Source of the DNA: Oscheius dolichura
Taxonomy: Eukaryota; Nematoda; Chromadorea; Rhabditida; Rhabditidae
Direction: 5' to 3'
Length of the DNA stretch: 64,000 nt
NCBI GenBank assembly: GCA_932521035.1
Contig: OW051494.1
Location: 4,078,001 to 4,142,000, forward strand
A program made the position numbers and the translations under genes. A model generated the notes under the pieces. That model saw nothing but the letters and a program-made list of their open reading frames with translations. It did no database searches and was not told the origin of the DNA. Below, piece by piece: positions 24,575-51,968 of this stretch (position 1 is its first letter; every line of letters starts with the position of its first letter).

Positions 24575-26011
24575 TTATTTGGCACCGTCTTTCTGTTGCG
24601 CTTTGGTGAAGCTATTGTAATCCTTGGTGAATTTTTCAATGTGGGCTTTGCCGGTCTGGTCGATGAGCTTCTCGTCCAACCAATAGTTCAGCAACAAAAG
24701 ATGTACAAATAGATACTGAATAGGCAAATATTATTCTCTGTAAAAGGCGAAATAGCTACCTGCTCAGGGGTTTGAACACTGTTGTGTCTTTGCTGTCTCA
24801 ATTCCCTGAGCAGGGTGATGCAGTCCCCGATCGGCTGGCCAGTGAGTACCATCTCCAGGATGTATTGGACCAAGACGACGGCTCCCGTCCTGCCGACGCC
24901 TAAACATACATCCTAATACAGTATCCTTCTCCATTACTGACCGGCCGAGCAATGCACAACGATGGGAGTCTTCGTGAGGCCGATGGCCTTGAGCAGCTCG
25001 ATGACGGCCAAGTCGGCCGGGGGCACTCCTCTATCGGGCCAGTCCACCCAGTGATAGTGCTTCTTTTTCTGGAAATTAGTATCAGTTCTACCATAAAAGG
25101 ATACCAGTTTGAGCCGCTTGCCTTCGTACTCCAGCTGGAGAGAGGTCTGCTTCACGTCGGCCGATGTCTTGCACTTTAACGGGAAGTCCTTGCGGTCGAG
25201 ACATCTGACGGTGTAGTCGCCGAACTTGATCTCCTCGTTCAGCTCCGTGGGGAAGTAGTCGGAGGACTTCTTGAGGCCCTTCTCGAACAGGTTGCAGAGC
25301 ATAAGGATGGCCTCGACGCCCTCTTGGTGGATCATGGCCCAGAAATCGGCACAGGTCGCATCCAGCGGCGCCTGGGCACAGATGAAGCGCCTCTCGTTTG
25401 TCGGGGTTTTGACATAGTTCGCGTGGATGTAGTCGCCATCCTTGCTCCGGAGGATGACCCGCGTCGCGTCGAGGCATTGCACATCCTTGTAGCGGTTCTT
25501 GCCCTTGGGGTGGTTCTCCAGGAACGTCTTGTTCCCCTCCGTGAGGCCGGTGGGACGCGGCTCGGCCTGGAACTCCTCCTTGAGACGGGCCACGCCCTTG
25601 CCGATCGTCTGCATCACAAAGCTGTGGATGACCCTCTTCTGCTCATCCACGTCGGCCAGCCGGAAGGGCGACTTTTCCAACTTCACCTGCAGCGACCTGC
25701 TCTGCTCGTCGGCCGTCTTCCTCTCGGGAGTCGACCCGTCCTCCCGCTTCTCGGCATCCGCCCTCTCCTTCCTCCTCTTGGGTCCATCTTTCCGGCTCCG
25801 GTTCCGCGGAACAATCGCTGAGAACTTGCCGAGCTTCTTCTTCCTGTCTCCAACTGAAAATTTTTGAATGAGACAGGGGCGACGATGGAGTGAAGGCCCT
25901 TCTAATGCGCAAGAGATGCGTATCAATTGCGGCGAGAAACCACACAAATTGGGTCCAGCAAAATGAGAAAAGGAGCACAATAAAGTGAAAGTGAGTCGAC
26001 AGCTTACACAT
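24575..26011 (-). CDS. Receptor-less protein tyrosine phosphatase of the nematode-expanded family
   Basis: A basic N-terminal region (KKKLGKFSAIVPRNRSRKD, then KDGPKRRKERADAEKREDG) precedes one PTP domain. It contains KNRYKDVQCLDATRV (pTyr loop), DYIHANYV, RRFICAQAPLDATCADFW, HYHWVDWPDRGVPPAD (WPD loop), PIVVHCSAGVGRTGA (catalytic Cys and Arg intact, intron within the loop) and RQQRHNSVQTPEQYLFVHLL (Q loop). The protein should be active. The wording around RFICAQAPLDATCADFW and the WPDRGVPPAD block matches the large, mostly germline-expressed PTP family of nematodes, which is the main taxonomic clue here. The first exon is only ATGT (26011-26008), followed by a 149-nt intron. Upstream, tttag near 26041 could be a trans-splice acceptor. 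The stop is at 24575-24577. Confidence 0.9.
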
Positions 26012-26432
26012 TGTCGTCCGCTCTCGAGTGGTGACTACTAAACAATGGCCGAGAACAGCCCCGATGGGCTTACTGTAATTTCAAGCCCAAGCTTCACAGG
26101 ATTTTACAGGGCTATTTTCGTTTTTTTTTTCTTCTTTTCGAAAGCCTGACTTGCTCATGGATACGGTGCCTATAGCAGAGACAACAGATATTCAGGGAGA
26201 GGAGAAAGAGGACTTGAGACCGCGTTTGGATTTAGAGTTCCGGACACGAGTCCCTTTCCTGAGAATAACCAATAGGTACGCAAGGACAGGAGGCCCGTCG
26301 TGCTCGTGGCCACCCAGACGGGACCCCGGCAGCAGGCCGAGCTGTTCTCTAACAAAAGCTCTATGTAAAGTTTTATTATTCGGATATAAATAGAATATTC
26401 AAGCTATGGAAGTGTGTCACGGGGAGTGGAGA
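26012..26432. other. Spacer between the zinc-finger/RS gene and the PTP gene
   Basis: The 421-bp spacer separates two minus-strand genes. It contains a T-rich stretch near 26123-26140 and a TACNGTA heptamer at 26071. No gene is seen. Confidence 0.5.
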
Positions 26433-29400
26433 TCAATATCTGTACTGCTGACTGTATCCTCCGTAATACTGCTGTGTCGGCTGCTGCATCCCCGGCACTC
26501 CCGGTACCGCCGGCTGCTGCTGTGCGGCAGGCTGCGTCGGCTGCTGTTGCTGTTGTTGATATGGCTGCACGTATTGTTGAGGAGCTGGCTGGTAACCCTG
26601 AAACATCACTGCCTTATCCCTCGTTCTCTATTTCCAAACTAACCGGGTAATAAGTCTGCTGTGGCTGGTAGACTCCGGCAGTATACTGTGCCTGACCATA
26701 GGCGTACACATGCTGTGGCTGCTGGTATCCTTGATTGTAGTTGTAGTACTGTTGTTGTGGAAGAGCGGCTGTGGCGAGGGCCGGGTTGATCTGCGTCGAC
26801 GGGGTTACTGTAGAGGCGGCGGCAGGCGGGTACGTCGGAGGCATGCTGTATTGAGGAGTAGATGTGGCTGCAATGGCAGAGGCAGTGCTGCTTTCTGGTT
26901 GGGCAATGGCCTTGCCGTTGGGAAGCATCGTCCTCGCGAGCGGCATCTTCTGTCCAGGAGCAATGGGGATGACTTCTTGGGCCGTCGAGAGTCCTGGATT
27001 CTGTGCTGGCTGCTGCTTGACCGGCTGGGGAACAGGCTGTGCCCAGGTGGTCGGCATTCCCAGTTTGGCGTTGCTGCTGTTCCTGACCTCGACGATTTCA
27101 ATCCCCGGATCCTTCGGTGTCCCAGTCGAGGAGGCGTCTTTCTTCGTCCCGAACCACTGTCCCAGGTCGCTCTCCAGTCGTTCCCAGTCCTCGTCCTCGT
27201 TCTCGCCGTTGTTTAGCTGCTCTGCCCGGGCCTTGAGTTCCTCGATGGTGGCGTCGATCTTGTTCTTGGCCATCTGTCGCCTCTCCTGCTTCTCCTTCTT
27301 CTCCCTCTCGAGTTCTTCCGGATCATTTGGGTAGACCATACTGTAGCCGGTGTCCTTGAAGAAGTCGTCTGTCCTGCTGAAGTTGTACGACATCGGCTTG
27401 ACAATGGGCGACTGTGGCCTGTCCTCCTTCAACTGGGCCAAAGATCCTTGTATTCCCGAGAGGATCTTGTTCAGGGCGACATCGTCCTTGGTCTGATACG
27501 GCTGCTGTGTGGCTTGTGTGTACTGCGGATACGGGTAGCCCATGGGAGCCATCGACGACGATGAACGGATTCCAAATTCGGCCAGATTCAGCTGATGGGG
27601 TTTGTTCGCGAGTGGCTTGAACTTCTCCATAAGGGTGGTCATCAGCTCGCCGGTCTGTCGTTCTGAGAGGTTCAATCCCATCTCCAGCGAGACCTGCTTC
27701 AGCCTGTTCTCATCCACGCGGCCGTGTTTCTCCAACTCCTGTTGCATCGTGTACATCAGCCCGAGTATCTTCCTCTGGTTGGCCGTGTCGTCTTGCGAAC
27801 CAAGAGACGACAAGCCACCTAAACTCGTAATTAATACTGCACTACAAAAGTGGCCTGCCTCTAGAAATAGGTTCTATGGCACTAGCGGGAATTTGAGACC
27901 CAGTGGCCATGTATTGAGTAGGAGTAGAGCCGCTGGCCTTTCCGATGCTCTGCAGGAAACGAGCCGACTCGGACATCCACTGCATGTCGTCTTTGCTGAT
28001 AATCTTGGCAGGCTCGTCCTTCTTGTTGTGTCGGTCACGGCTGCGATGACGCTGTTCCCGCTCTCGCTCCCGACTTCTGCTTCTTCGTCGGCTGTCTCTA
28101 TCCCTGACCGGACTGCGGCTTCGTCTCCTCTTCGAAGTCACGCGACTCGACCCGTGGCGAGGAGATGGACTTCGTCGACGGTCATGGGATCGAGAACGCT
28201 TCCTCTCTCTAAAGCACGCGTGTTATAAAGAGAGAGCGGACAGGTCAACTCACTTTGGACTGCGTGACTTGATCCTCATGTCCGTGTCTTTGGCTATAAC
28301 CGCAACTGGAGGCGGGACGACCACCGGGGGAACAGCAGTAGGCACCATCATATGAGGAGGAGGCATTCCAGGAGGAGGCATATTCGGATTGAAGTAGGGC
28401 GGCATCGAGGAGGGCATGGTGGGTGGCTGGGTCGACGGGTGGAGAGACGAGAAGCCGCCGAGGGCATCTCTTCCAACGGGGGCAGGCACATTGACCAAGG
28501 CAGCTTCTGAAAGGCCGGCCGAATTGAGAAGAGAGGACTGGACTCACTGTCTCTTGTCTGCCTCGACTCCATGGCTTTCCAGGTATTGCTCTGGAAGTGG
28601 GGGTGGTCAGGCCAAACCCGATGCATGGCCTCCTTTCCGACCACCGTTCTCATACGGTAACACACTCCCGGATGAACTTGTTCCTTCTAAAAGAGGAGTT
28701 AGATGGCCGTCTACTATATCTAGCCCACCCTCCAAAGTTTCTTTGTCAACTCCTCCAAGATAGTTGTCCTCATCGAACTGACCGTCTCGGACATCACCAT
28801 CTGATGGTATTCCTTATAATTGCGGTACTGAAAACGGGGAGATCATTAGTGGCCACAAAAGAAGCAGACTAACCAAAAAGGCCAGCTTATGTTCCTGTGT
28901 GAGGATGTGTTTCAATATTTCGACGGGCGTGTTCCAGACGCCGCAGATGGCACAGTAGAGGGTATCCAACTCGGGGCAGTCGACACAAACCACCTGAAAA
29001 TGGCCATTGCTCCTCTCGTCTCTCCTCAGACAAACCTCATAAATGTTGTCAAGTCCAAGATTTCCATCTAGCGAGGTCGCCTTCTTACTGAAATCCTCCG
29101 GCAGCTCATTTGGCGGAATCTTCTCGGCTCCCTGTCTCCAGACTGAATGAAGTTACAAGTTTTAGTTATATTTTCTATTTTGAGAGGTCAAATGTAATCA
29201 CAAATTGTTGAAATTGTATTTATTTTATTCAAAGAGACTCGATCTATTTTTGAAGAAAAGACACCTCCTCCTCCTCCTCAAAACTAACCCCCACGTCGGA
29301 TGGAGAAAGACACAAAAGAGAGAAAAGGGAAAGAATAAAATGAACTCACTGTAGTCCATCAGGTTAACTTTATTCCCACAAATGGCCGGGTTCTCCATGC

Positions 29401-32400
29401 TCGGATCGGCAGTTCGCCCACGTAGCGAGGCTCGTGGCGCCATGAGAGGATAGGTTTTCTTTACCGGCGGACGAACAGTAGGCGGGGACACGGAAACGGG
29501 CGAGAGAGACGACCGACGATGGTCTCGACGAGGGGGAGAGATATCTCGAAGGCCATGGAGCTTGTCCCGTCGGGAAGGAGATCTTCTAGAAGGAGGAGAT
29601 CGGCTCCGACTGCGTCGCCTGTCTCTGCGATCCCTGGAAGGAAAAGACAAACAGGTTAAACTACTCTAATAGGCATGGAGACGACGACAACACCGATCAG
29701 AAAACGGAACAAACCTCGATCTGGATCGGGAGCTGCTCCTTCGCTTGCGGCTGCCCCTTCTCGGAGACGGGCTCCTCGATCTGCCTCTGCTAATATCCAT
29801 GTCGTCCGACTGCGACGGATAGACGGGTATCGGGCCGGCCGTCGGCATGTAGGCGTTGTATGGCGGGTTGGGGACGGTGATCATCGGCGGAGGGATGGAG
29901 GTGTTCACGTAGCCCGGCGGCGGGACACTCATCATGGGACGGATGGTCACCGTCGGCACGATCAGGGCCTGTTGGGCGATGTTCAACTGCGTCTCGGGCG
30001 GCTTCAGGTAAATCTTGTTCAGGAATTCTTGAGCTTTCTTCTTGAAGTTAACGTCGTCCAGCTTCCTCCTAGCCTCTTCTCTCTCTTTCTCTTGTTGAAA
30101 ACTGATGAACTCGGACAAACTAGGGGCCGGGTGGCGATCGTCTCTCGAGTTGCCTTTGCTCTTGGCAGCCTATAATAGGGAATTAGAAAATGAGACGACG
30201 AGTCAAATAGCCGAACCTGGCTCATGACATACTGTCGGGCACTGGCGGCGGCGGCCTCGACCTCCTTGTTGACCAGGTTGCTCTTCAGCGCTGCCTGCTC
30301 GGCCTTCAGTCGCATGTGCTTCTCCATCATCTCCTTTTCCCTCGTCTGACTCTCCTGGCGAAGCCGCTCCTGGGCGGCTTTCTCCTTGGCCAGTAGCTGT
30401 CTCTTCTGCTCCTCTCGGGCCATCCTTTCCTGTTCGGCCTTCTTCCTCGACTCGGCCAGACTGTCCTGTCTCTCCTTCTCCTTCTGCCTGGCCTCTGCCT
30501 GCTGTGTCTTCCTCTCTTGTTCTCCAATCGGGTCATAGACGGGAATAGGATACGGCGTCGACGGCTTGGCATCCTTCAAAATACTAGCAATCATCCTTCG
30601 CTCCAGCTTCTCGTCCGCCTTCTGGGCATCCAGCTCGAATATTGTCATCGGATGATAATTTTGCTGAAAGGATGAATATTCAATACAATACGACGACGAC
30701 ATAATAAATGGATATACATTGTGAGTAAGAGAATAGGAGACTTAAACCTACCACATAGTTCATAACGTGTTTCCGAGAACGGACATGTGCCTCGAGAAAG
30801 AGATTTCGACGGGGAATACTCTCGGCACAGATGCGACAATAGAAGTCGGCCCCGCGGTCCGGGTAGAGGACACTGCTCTTCCTCTCGACAATATCTTCCA
30901 GACCAACTACAGTAAGCACAAATGAATATCTCTGGCTCTCGTTATTCCATTGCCAACTGATTTTCTGGAACGGGTGAGACTTAGCTCTGGCTATCAGGAG
31001 AGGAGGATACCTTTGACGGATCCTTCTGGACGAATGGCTTGACCGTCTGGGCAGAGGTATCCTCGGCATAGCGGTAACGGTCTATAAACCCGGGAATAAT
31101 ACAATTGTCACGGAATGTAATCAATTAACGAGCGAGAGAAAGCAGGGACAAAGTGTTACCTTGATGGAAGAGTTCCAAGGATTGGAGACGGCAGTCGTGC
31201 TCGTCGGTAAATATATGAGAACTGTAGAGATCATGGACCAGGGTCTCCACAGTGGTGGAAAATGTCTGCTGACAGGCCTGGAAGAGGGGATATGCTCCGT
31301 ACTTTGAGGGGGAGGCAAATAATTGGAACAAGATGAGCAATGCGATTGAATAATACAACTGTCATATAACAAGAATAAGCGAACCCTCTGGTTACCGCGG
31401 CCGTCTGCTGTTTTGGGTCGTCTCTTGTCCCCGTGCATCTTTTGAGTGGAATAACACAGAACTGAGGCGTATGAGATCAATTTCTATCAAAATATGGGAC
31501 GAGAGGATGAAAATGTCCCTTCTCCTTTTCAAATCAAAGCAAATGAACAACGAAATTTGGAAAAAGACACAAAGAAAAATATGACAAAATACTGTCGGCC
31601 CTCGAAAAAAATGGAAGGCTAAGCGCGTTTTTGACTCTCTCAATTGAGAGGAGATGAGATTATAAGTGAACCGGAAACAAACAAACCATGCATCGGATAA
31701 GCCACCGCCGGGAGTTCTTATTGTCGACGTCGTCCATATAGACAATTCGAAAGGGCGACTGCCTGAGCACTTGGAGGAGATCCCACACGTTCTGCTTCTG
31801 TTCCGTGCTATCGGCTATTCTGTCTAAAACTGAGTCCAGCGTGGAGTAGACGGCCCTGTCAGTAGGCGGGAAGAAAGGAAGACACATCTGGAAGAGGAGG
31901 GCCTGTATCAAAGGACCGAAAGGGGACTGACTGTCTCCACCGGAATCGTCGCTTTCTTCGAAATCCTCGTGGCTTTCTCCGGCGAGTAGACTTGCATCTG
32001 CCCCCAGTTGTTTCGCAGGATGGCGGGTAGCATTGTGTGTACGTCATAGACAAAGGACTCCACGGGGCGGTAGGTCTTCTGGAGCCAGTCCATCATCAGG
32101 TCGAGGACCCCCTTCTCCGTCGACTGGCCCATCACCAGAGCCAACAGGCCCCTATTCGACATGTGCTGAAATAAAGAACTAGACAAGAAAGAGAGCCTGC
32201 GCCTACCAGATATCGATTGAGATGCATATACGAGCGGATGTGGTTGTTGATTCCTTCGGTGGAGTCCTTCTTGTAGGTGCGACAGCAGAGGGTGCAGATG
32301 ATCTCCCCGACTTCCTGGTCCTCGACGATCCACTCCAATCCCACGTCACAGTGTGTCTGGACCTTGTACGACGTCTTCTCGTCAATCTCAATGACCTTCC

Positions 32401-34053
32401 ACTCGCCGTGGAGACTGGGAGGCGGCGTCTTTATCGTGGGTAAGATGGGCACAAAGAATTCCTCATCTGAAACGAGTTCGTAGTAAAGCGAGAGACTAAA
32501 GGGACTTACAGAAACGATAACAGCTCCTACGGGAGATGACATCGAAGTGGCCGGCACTGTTAGCGTGTTTGTTCCATAGCTGTTCGGCATTAGCCACCTC
32601 CGTCTTCTTGATGGGGATAACCTCGTTACAGTTCTAAACCTCGTGTACGAAATAATAAAGATGTGCTTACATTACAAATGAGACAGTCAGCATCGAAGGA
32701 GAAGTGCTCCAAGGGTGGCAACGACTGCGCGGCATCCAAGATCTCGGGGGATTGGAGTTCGAGGATGGCCGTGGGCAGGGTGGCACAGGCCAGTCGCCTG
32801 TAGTTCTCGTTATCCAGGGGGATCTTGTTCAAGAGGTCCGTCATCTTGTCCCGTCGCACATCCGGACTCTGATCTATGTAGACTATCATGTCCTGTGTCT
32901 TCTTTATGCTGAGGAACCGGAGGATGTGGTACTCGGAGGAGAAGTGCTCCTCGATCGACTGCGCCTGGCATTGGCACAAGAGACAGAAGTGTTGGGTACC
33001 TGGAGCCGATGGTTTTATAATAAAGGAAAAATACGTACCAGTGGTCAGGAGGAAGCTCTTTCCGCAGACGGGTCCGAAATAAGTGGTTCCGATCTGTCGC
33101 CACTTGAATCCGAAGGCCGTCGGCTCGTCGGCTTCGTCCTCCAGCACCTCCTCGCAGGGCAGATGGGTCAAGATCCCCTGAATGGCAGCTGCCCTTCTGT
33201 GTTCCGGTGAGTTTTCATGCACACTCCAGACTTTGTTAAGATTTTTACGGAAACATGGAATCACTTCGTGGCATACCTGAAAATGACCAGCCAGTTAATC
33301 CAAGCCATCCTCCCGACTCACCGTACACCTTACGATGGCCCGCTTGACAGTCTCGTCGTCTTCCAGGTTGAGGGTGAGCGTCTCCTTCGGTGGCTGGGCC
33401 ACAGTGGATATCCTCAGTTTGGCCATGGCTTCCTCCTTGGGCAGATCCAGTTCGAAGACCTCTGGGGGGATCTCTCCCTGTTCTCCGTACAGCTCGTCCT
33501 TGGCTCTGATCAGCTCCGCGTAGTATTCAAACGGGTGACCCTTTAACTTCTTCGGCTTGGTGGCCTTCTCGGGGGCAAATTCATCGAGATACATCTGGAT
33601 GTGCGAAGGCGACCGGGAGTGGTGCTCTGCCTGCTCCAGGGTACAGCCGGACTCGTAGCAGATCGAACAGACCCACCAGCCACTGACGGCCCAGGGAAAG
33701 CGGATCTCGTGAAGGCACTCGATACCTGGAATACTGAATTATGAGAAGAAGAGGCGGCGAGACTGACCAGCAGCCTTTTCCTTGGAGATACGAAAGCGAC
33801 GGACGAGGGCCGATGGCAGGTTCTCATTGGAATTCTTCAGATACGTCTTGATAAACTGGTAGATGGCGACTTTCTGAAATAGAGGAGGAGGATGACTCCC
33901 TTTGGAGAAGAGACTTACCTTTTTGTGAGGCTGTTCCAGCTCGTGTTGGCTTCTCAACGCTGCTGTTCCATAGGTCTCTTGGCAGAGGATACACTTGCTC
34001 TTCTTGCTCCAAACATCGACGGTCGGCTCTCCATCATCGGCTGATTTAGCCAT
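26433..34053 (-). CDS. Very large U1/matrin-type zinc-finger protein with RS-rich and Gln/Pro-rich tail, unrecognised family
   Basis: About 2,000 residues by rough count, in many exons with 35-60 nt introns. Reading from ATG 34053-34051: finger CILCQETYGTAALRSQHELE, then CSICYESGCTLEQAEHHSRS, CTVCHEVIPCFRKNLNKVWS (intron after CT), FCLLCQCQAQSIEEHFSSEY, CLICNNCNEVIPIKK and CTLCCRTYKKDSTEGINNHI. Further on come FYCRICAESIPRRNLFLEAH and YCAICGVWNTPVEILKHILT. Between the last two lies a Glu/Lys/Gln coiled-coil (about 30600-30020) and an RS/SR-rich region (SPSPRRGSRKRRSSSRSRSR). The C-terminal third has a second RS block (SKRRRSRSPVRDRDSRRRS), an acidic helix and a Tyr/Gln-rich tail ending GGYSQQYRY. 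The exon chain across 31100-30660 keeps frame, so I treat it as one gene. The domain mix suggests nuclear RNA binding or splicing; this is inference. Confidence 0.7.
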
Positions 34054-34439
34054 CAGGGGAGACACCGGGACACAATGTTATAACTGAAATGGGTAGGGAG
34101 TATAGCAGGAAGCAGAGAGGGAAAGCGACCCTTGCAAGGCTTGTAATATTCTCAAAAGGAAGCGAAAACGAGAGGACACTGAAAAACCGACGAGGAAGCA
34201 ACAAAAAGACGACGTGATCTCGACAGAAATGGACAAGAACGCGTGGGGAGGCAATCGACTGGCTTTGACACGTTCTGACCATGGCGCTGCGGCCAGCTCC
34301 CCGGCCTCGCGCCGAGACCCCGGCCAAATCTGCCAAAGTGACCAGCTGATTTACTTTCAATATAAACGATTCCTCATTCGCTTTCATATTGATTTTCCTT
34401 CCACCAAAAGAGTCCTTATAGTATGATCTGCTGATTCCG
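34054..34439. promoter_or_regulatory. Divergent promoter interval between the zinc-finger/RS gene and furry
   Basis: A 386-bp head-to-head spacer. Acceptor-like sequences lie inside it near both genes: catttcag (minus strand, AG at 34085-34084) 31 bases before one ATG, and ccttatag (ending 34421) 19 bases before the furry ATG. No TATA box is obvious. Confidence 0.45.
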
Positions 34440-48942
<14,503 letters not shown>

Positions 48943-49300
48943 TCCTCCTGCCCGCCCTTTATGACTCCAAATCCCCCCAATATTAAACGAGTATTGTGAG
49001 TACGGTAAAATGCGTTGGCCCTAGTCAAAAGAACTCGTTTCTCTGGCCGGCGAACGGCCAATTATCGAGGATCTGATCGCCCTTTCTCTGTCTGTACAAC
49101 GGAAATAAAGCTTTAAACCCATTTATTTGTTGTGTCAATCAATATAATTTATTTGTGTGAATCTCACTGGGAATGACTTTGTACACGACGAGACAGAGAG
49201 AGGGAGACGGAGAGACATGAGGACATTCTAAAGCTGAGCACGTAGTGACTGTTCTCAAATAATAAATAGCAGGACTAGGAGGGGAGGAGATTGAGGATCA
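48943..49300. other. Convergent 3' spacer between furry and the T-box gene
   Basis: The 358-bp interval holds a poly(A)-type AATAAA near 49103 suited to furry and ATTTATTATTT on the minus strand near 49265 suited to the T-box gene. A TACNGTA heptamer is at 49001. There is no gene. Confidence 0.5.
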
Positions 49301-51041
49301 TCATGGTTTGGCGAGGAGATCACAGACGTCGAAGCCGCCCTTCCGGGTGGAAGAGGCGGCCGGGAGGAAGGGTAACTGTTGGGGGGACGAGCGGAGCAAC
49401 AACTGCCATTGTTGGAGTAGCTCGGGGGCATACAACATCTCCGGGGAGAAGAAGGGGGCGAACATGGGGGGAGCCGTCCGGTTGGGGACAGGCGGCTGGG
49501 GAGGGGATGGCTTGGGCGGCGTGGAGGAGTCGGACCCCTCTCGGGGCTTCTTGGCCGGCGACTCGTCGCTGTCGTCGTCGCTCTGCCTCGAGGTGGTCGG
49601 CGACTGTTCCCGGTTGCAGGACTGCAGGTGGCGCTTCTTCTCCCGTTTGCCGGCCCCCGTGTCGCGGAAGCCCTTGGCGAAGGGGTTGTTGTCGATCTTC
49701 AGCTGGGTGACCTGAAAGAGCCCTCGTATCTCCTCTATTGACCAGAAGCCGTTTGACCTGACCCCCGGTGCCAATTACATTGTTATCTGCCCCCGGTGAT
49801 AATGCCTCGCTCTCACTCACTTTCTCGTTCTGGTAGGCCGTCACAGCGATGAACTCGGTCTCTTTGAAGACAAAGGTCTTGAAGGCACAATAGGGCAGGT
49901 GGATGAAGTCGCTGCAGCGGACGATGTGCAGCCGGGGCTGGTACTTGTGCATCGAGTTGAGGATCGTCTGCAAAGCGTCTTCCTCGTAAATGATCTGCCC
50001 TCGAGGAGGTGTGATTTTGCTCGCCGAGGCGCGATCGATGGCGCCCGGCGCTCAACTGTACACACGCGTTTCACCTTGGACCTAATTGCCGCTGATTGGA
50101 GTCACAAAAGAAGTACTGAATAATGCAGATGGAACGGAGATACGAAATATGAGGAATGGGCGAAGCGGACAAAAACAAAACGCTTTTGGGACTGGCTACA
50201 GTAGCCGCCTCAAAGGGACAGAAGAGGAAAAGGAGGATACTCACATAGCCGTGTTTGTCGCTGATGTTGTTGGTCAGCTTCAACTTGTGGAAGTTGGCCC
50301 CCTTGGCCATCCAGTGCTCGCCGGTGTTCGGCGAGTCCGGGTGGGTGTAGAGTCGCTTGGGCATCTCGGGATCCGCCTTGCCTGCCACCATCCACCTGAA
50401 AACGTCAACCCGTAATCGGCCGGGGCCAGTTAATCGACGGAGGTGACGGAGCCGGTGACAAATTGAACGGCTGCCGCCACTTTTCCCCGAACTTTTCCCA
50501 ATAACACAGAAAAGGGACAGCGGCAGTTAAGCAAGGGGGTACGGTAGGATATCAGCTACTGCCAGCTGGTGATAACTTTCACGCGCCATTTCAACACGGG
50601 AGCATCTTGGCCCGGTTACGGTAGGCAGAGAGGGGCCCGACACCTACCGGCTATTGTTAAATTTGTAGCGACAATCGTCGGCTGGTACGAGGTCCATCAG
50701 TAGAAAGTATTTGCTCTTCTTGTCCAGGCCGCTGATCTTCACGCGAAATGCCGGGAATATCCGTCTGAAATTCGAGGATTATCACGGGAGGAGGAGGAGG
50801 ACGACCTGCCGCTCTTGGTGATGACCATCTCTGTGCCGCAGTCGGAGAACTGTCGCCACAGCTCCATGTCGTCCAACTCGACCTGGGGATCGTCGACGAC
50901 GCCGTCATCTTCTGGCGGCCTTAGACTGGGCATCTCCCCGAGGGGACGGGCAAAAAAAGGAGCTCCAGGAAGGGAGAGAGGAGACGTCACAAAAGGAAGC
51001 AGGGCAAAATCTGGACGGCTGAGGAACGGGTTGAAGGCCAT
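49301..51041 (-). CDS. tbx2: T-box transcription factor of the TBX2/TBX3 subfamily
   Basis: This is a nuclear DNA-binding regulator of development. ATG 51041 begins [17 protein letters not shown], which resembles the TBX2/3 start. The T-box follows: [20 protein letters not shown] then [113 protein letters not shown] and [20 protein letters not shown]. The DNA-contacting motifs are intact. The C-terminal region is short and Pro/Ser-rich, ending [12 protein letters not shown], far shorter than in vertebrate TBX2. There are five or six exons; the introns flanking the WMVAGKADP exon are longer (about 170-260 nt). On the minus strand ttttacag lies 16 bases before the ATG. The C. elegans counterpart would be tbx-2. 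The subfamily call is good; exact orthology is not proven. Confidence 0.93.
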
Positions 51042-51968
51042 TCCAGGCGAAATGGTCTGTAAAATGTGGATTTTAAAGGGTGATGGAAGGCAGAGATATT
51101 CGGAGGAAGAGGCTCAACGGGTGGAGGAGACCTTGTTCCCTGGGAAAACCCCGAGAGAACTTCCATTTTGTCTAGAAGTACTGTAGATAAAGGAGAAAAG
51201 CGAAAAACGGATTAGACCACTTATGATGCGTTTGGAATGACCAATTTTGGGAGGTATTATGAGGAGGAAGTCAGTAGAATTTATAAACATGGACAAATGC
51301 TGGACTGAGGGCGAATATTACTTATTTTTACTGGGATTGAGGTAATTTTTTTGGGAAAAGGGTGGAGAAGAACGGCAGGAATGAGGATACAGAAAGTAAA
51401 CACAATGAACGGAGAACAAAGGAAGTCGCAAGGATCTGATAAAACGAAGTGAAATATAGAAAAGAAGAGAATAAGAGGAAATCCGCAGGAAGGCCCCCTG
51501 AAAAATTAATGGGCCCCGGCTGAGGCGGACCCTGTGGGTGGTCGTGTCACTCTTAGCCTGGGATTGCCCCTACTGTAGATTGAGATAGGGCTACGGACGC
51601 CATCAGCAGCGCATCACACGCGCAACTGCCGAAATTGACACCTCACAACTTGTATTTACTAGACGCTCTTCTGTCCCGCCTCCTATGTGCCCCCATTGGC
51701 TTCCTGGGAAGGGGCGGAGTCAGCCCGCCCGCTGACCGCAATGTCCGCCGCGTGATACGGTACCTGATTTTGCCTTTCTTTTGACGCCTGCTTTACCGCC
51801 TAGGAGCTGCTGTCCCGCGTTGAAATCCCATCCTTTCTTTGTCGGTGACTCGGAGCCACTTCAAGTACTGTGAGGGTGCGAGCAACGACAGCCGATATAA
51901 CTAGTCTTTATTCTCTCACATAACAGTGTCAACAATAATGTTTAACTGGCAAATCAACAATGGCGATA
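51042..51968. promoter_or_regulatory. Upstream region of the T-box gene and 3' flank of HGH1
   Basis: This 927-bp interval changes from GC-rich to AT-rich. Three TACNGTA heptamers (51179, 51571, 51756) lie in it. With three more inside the T-box gene introns (50197, 50540, 50617), this is the densest group in the window. No coding sequence is seen. Confidence 0.45.
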
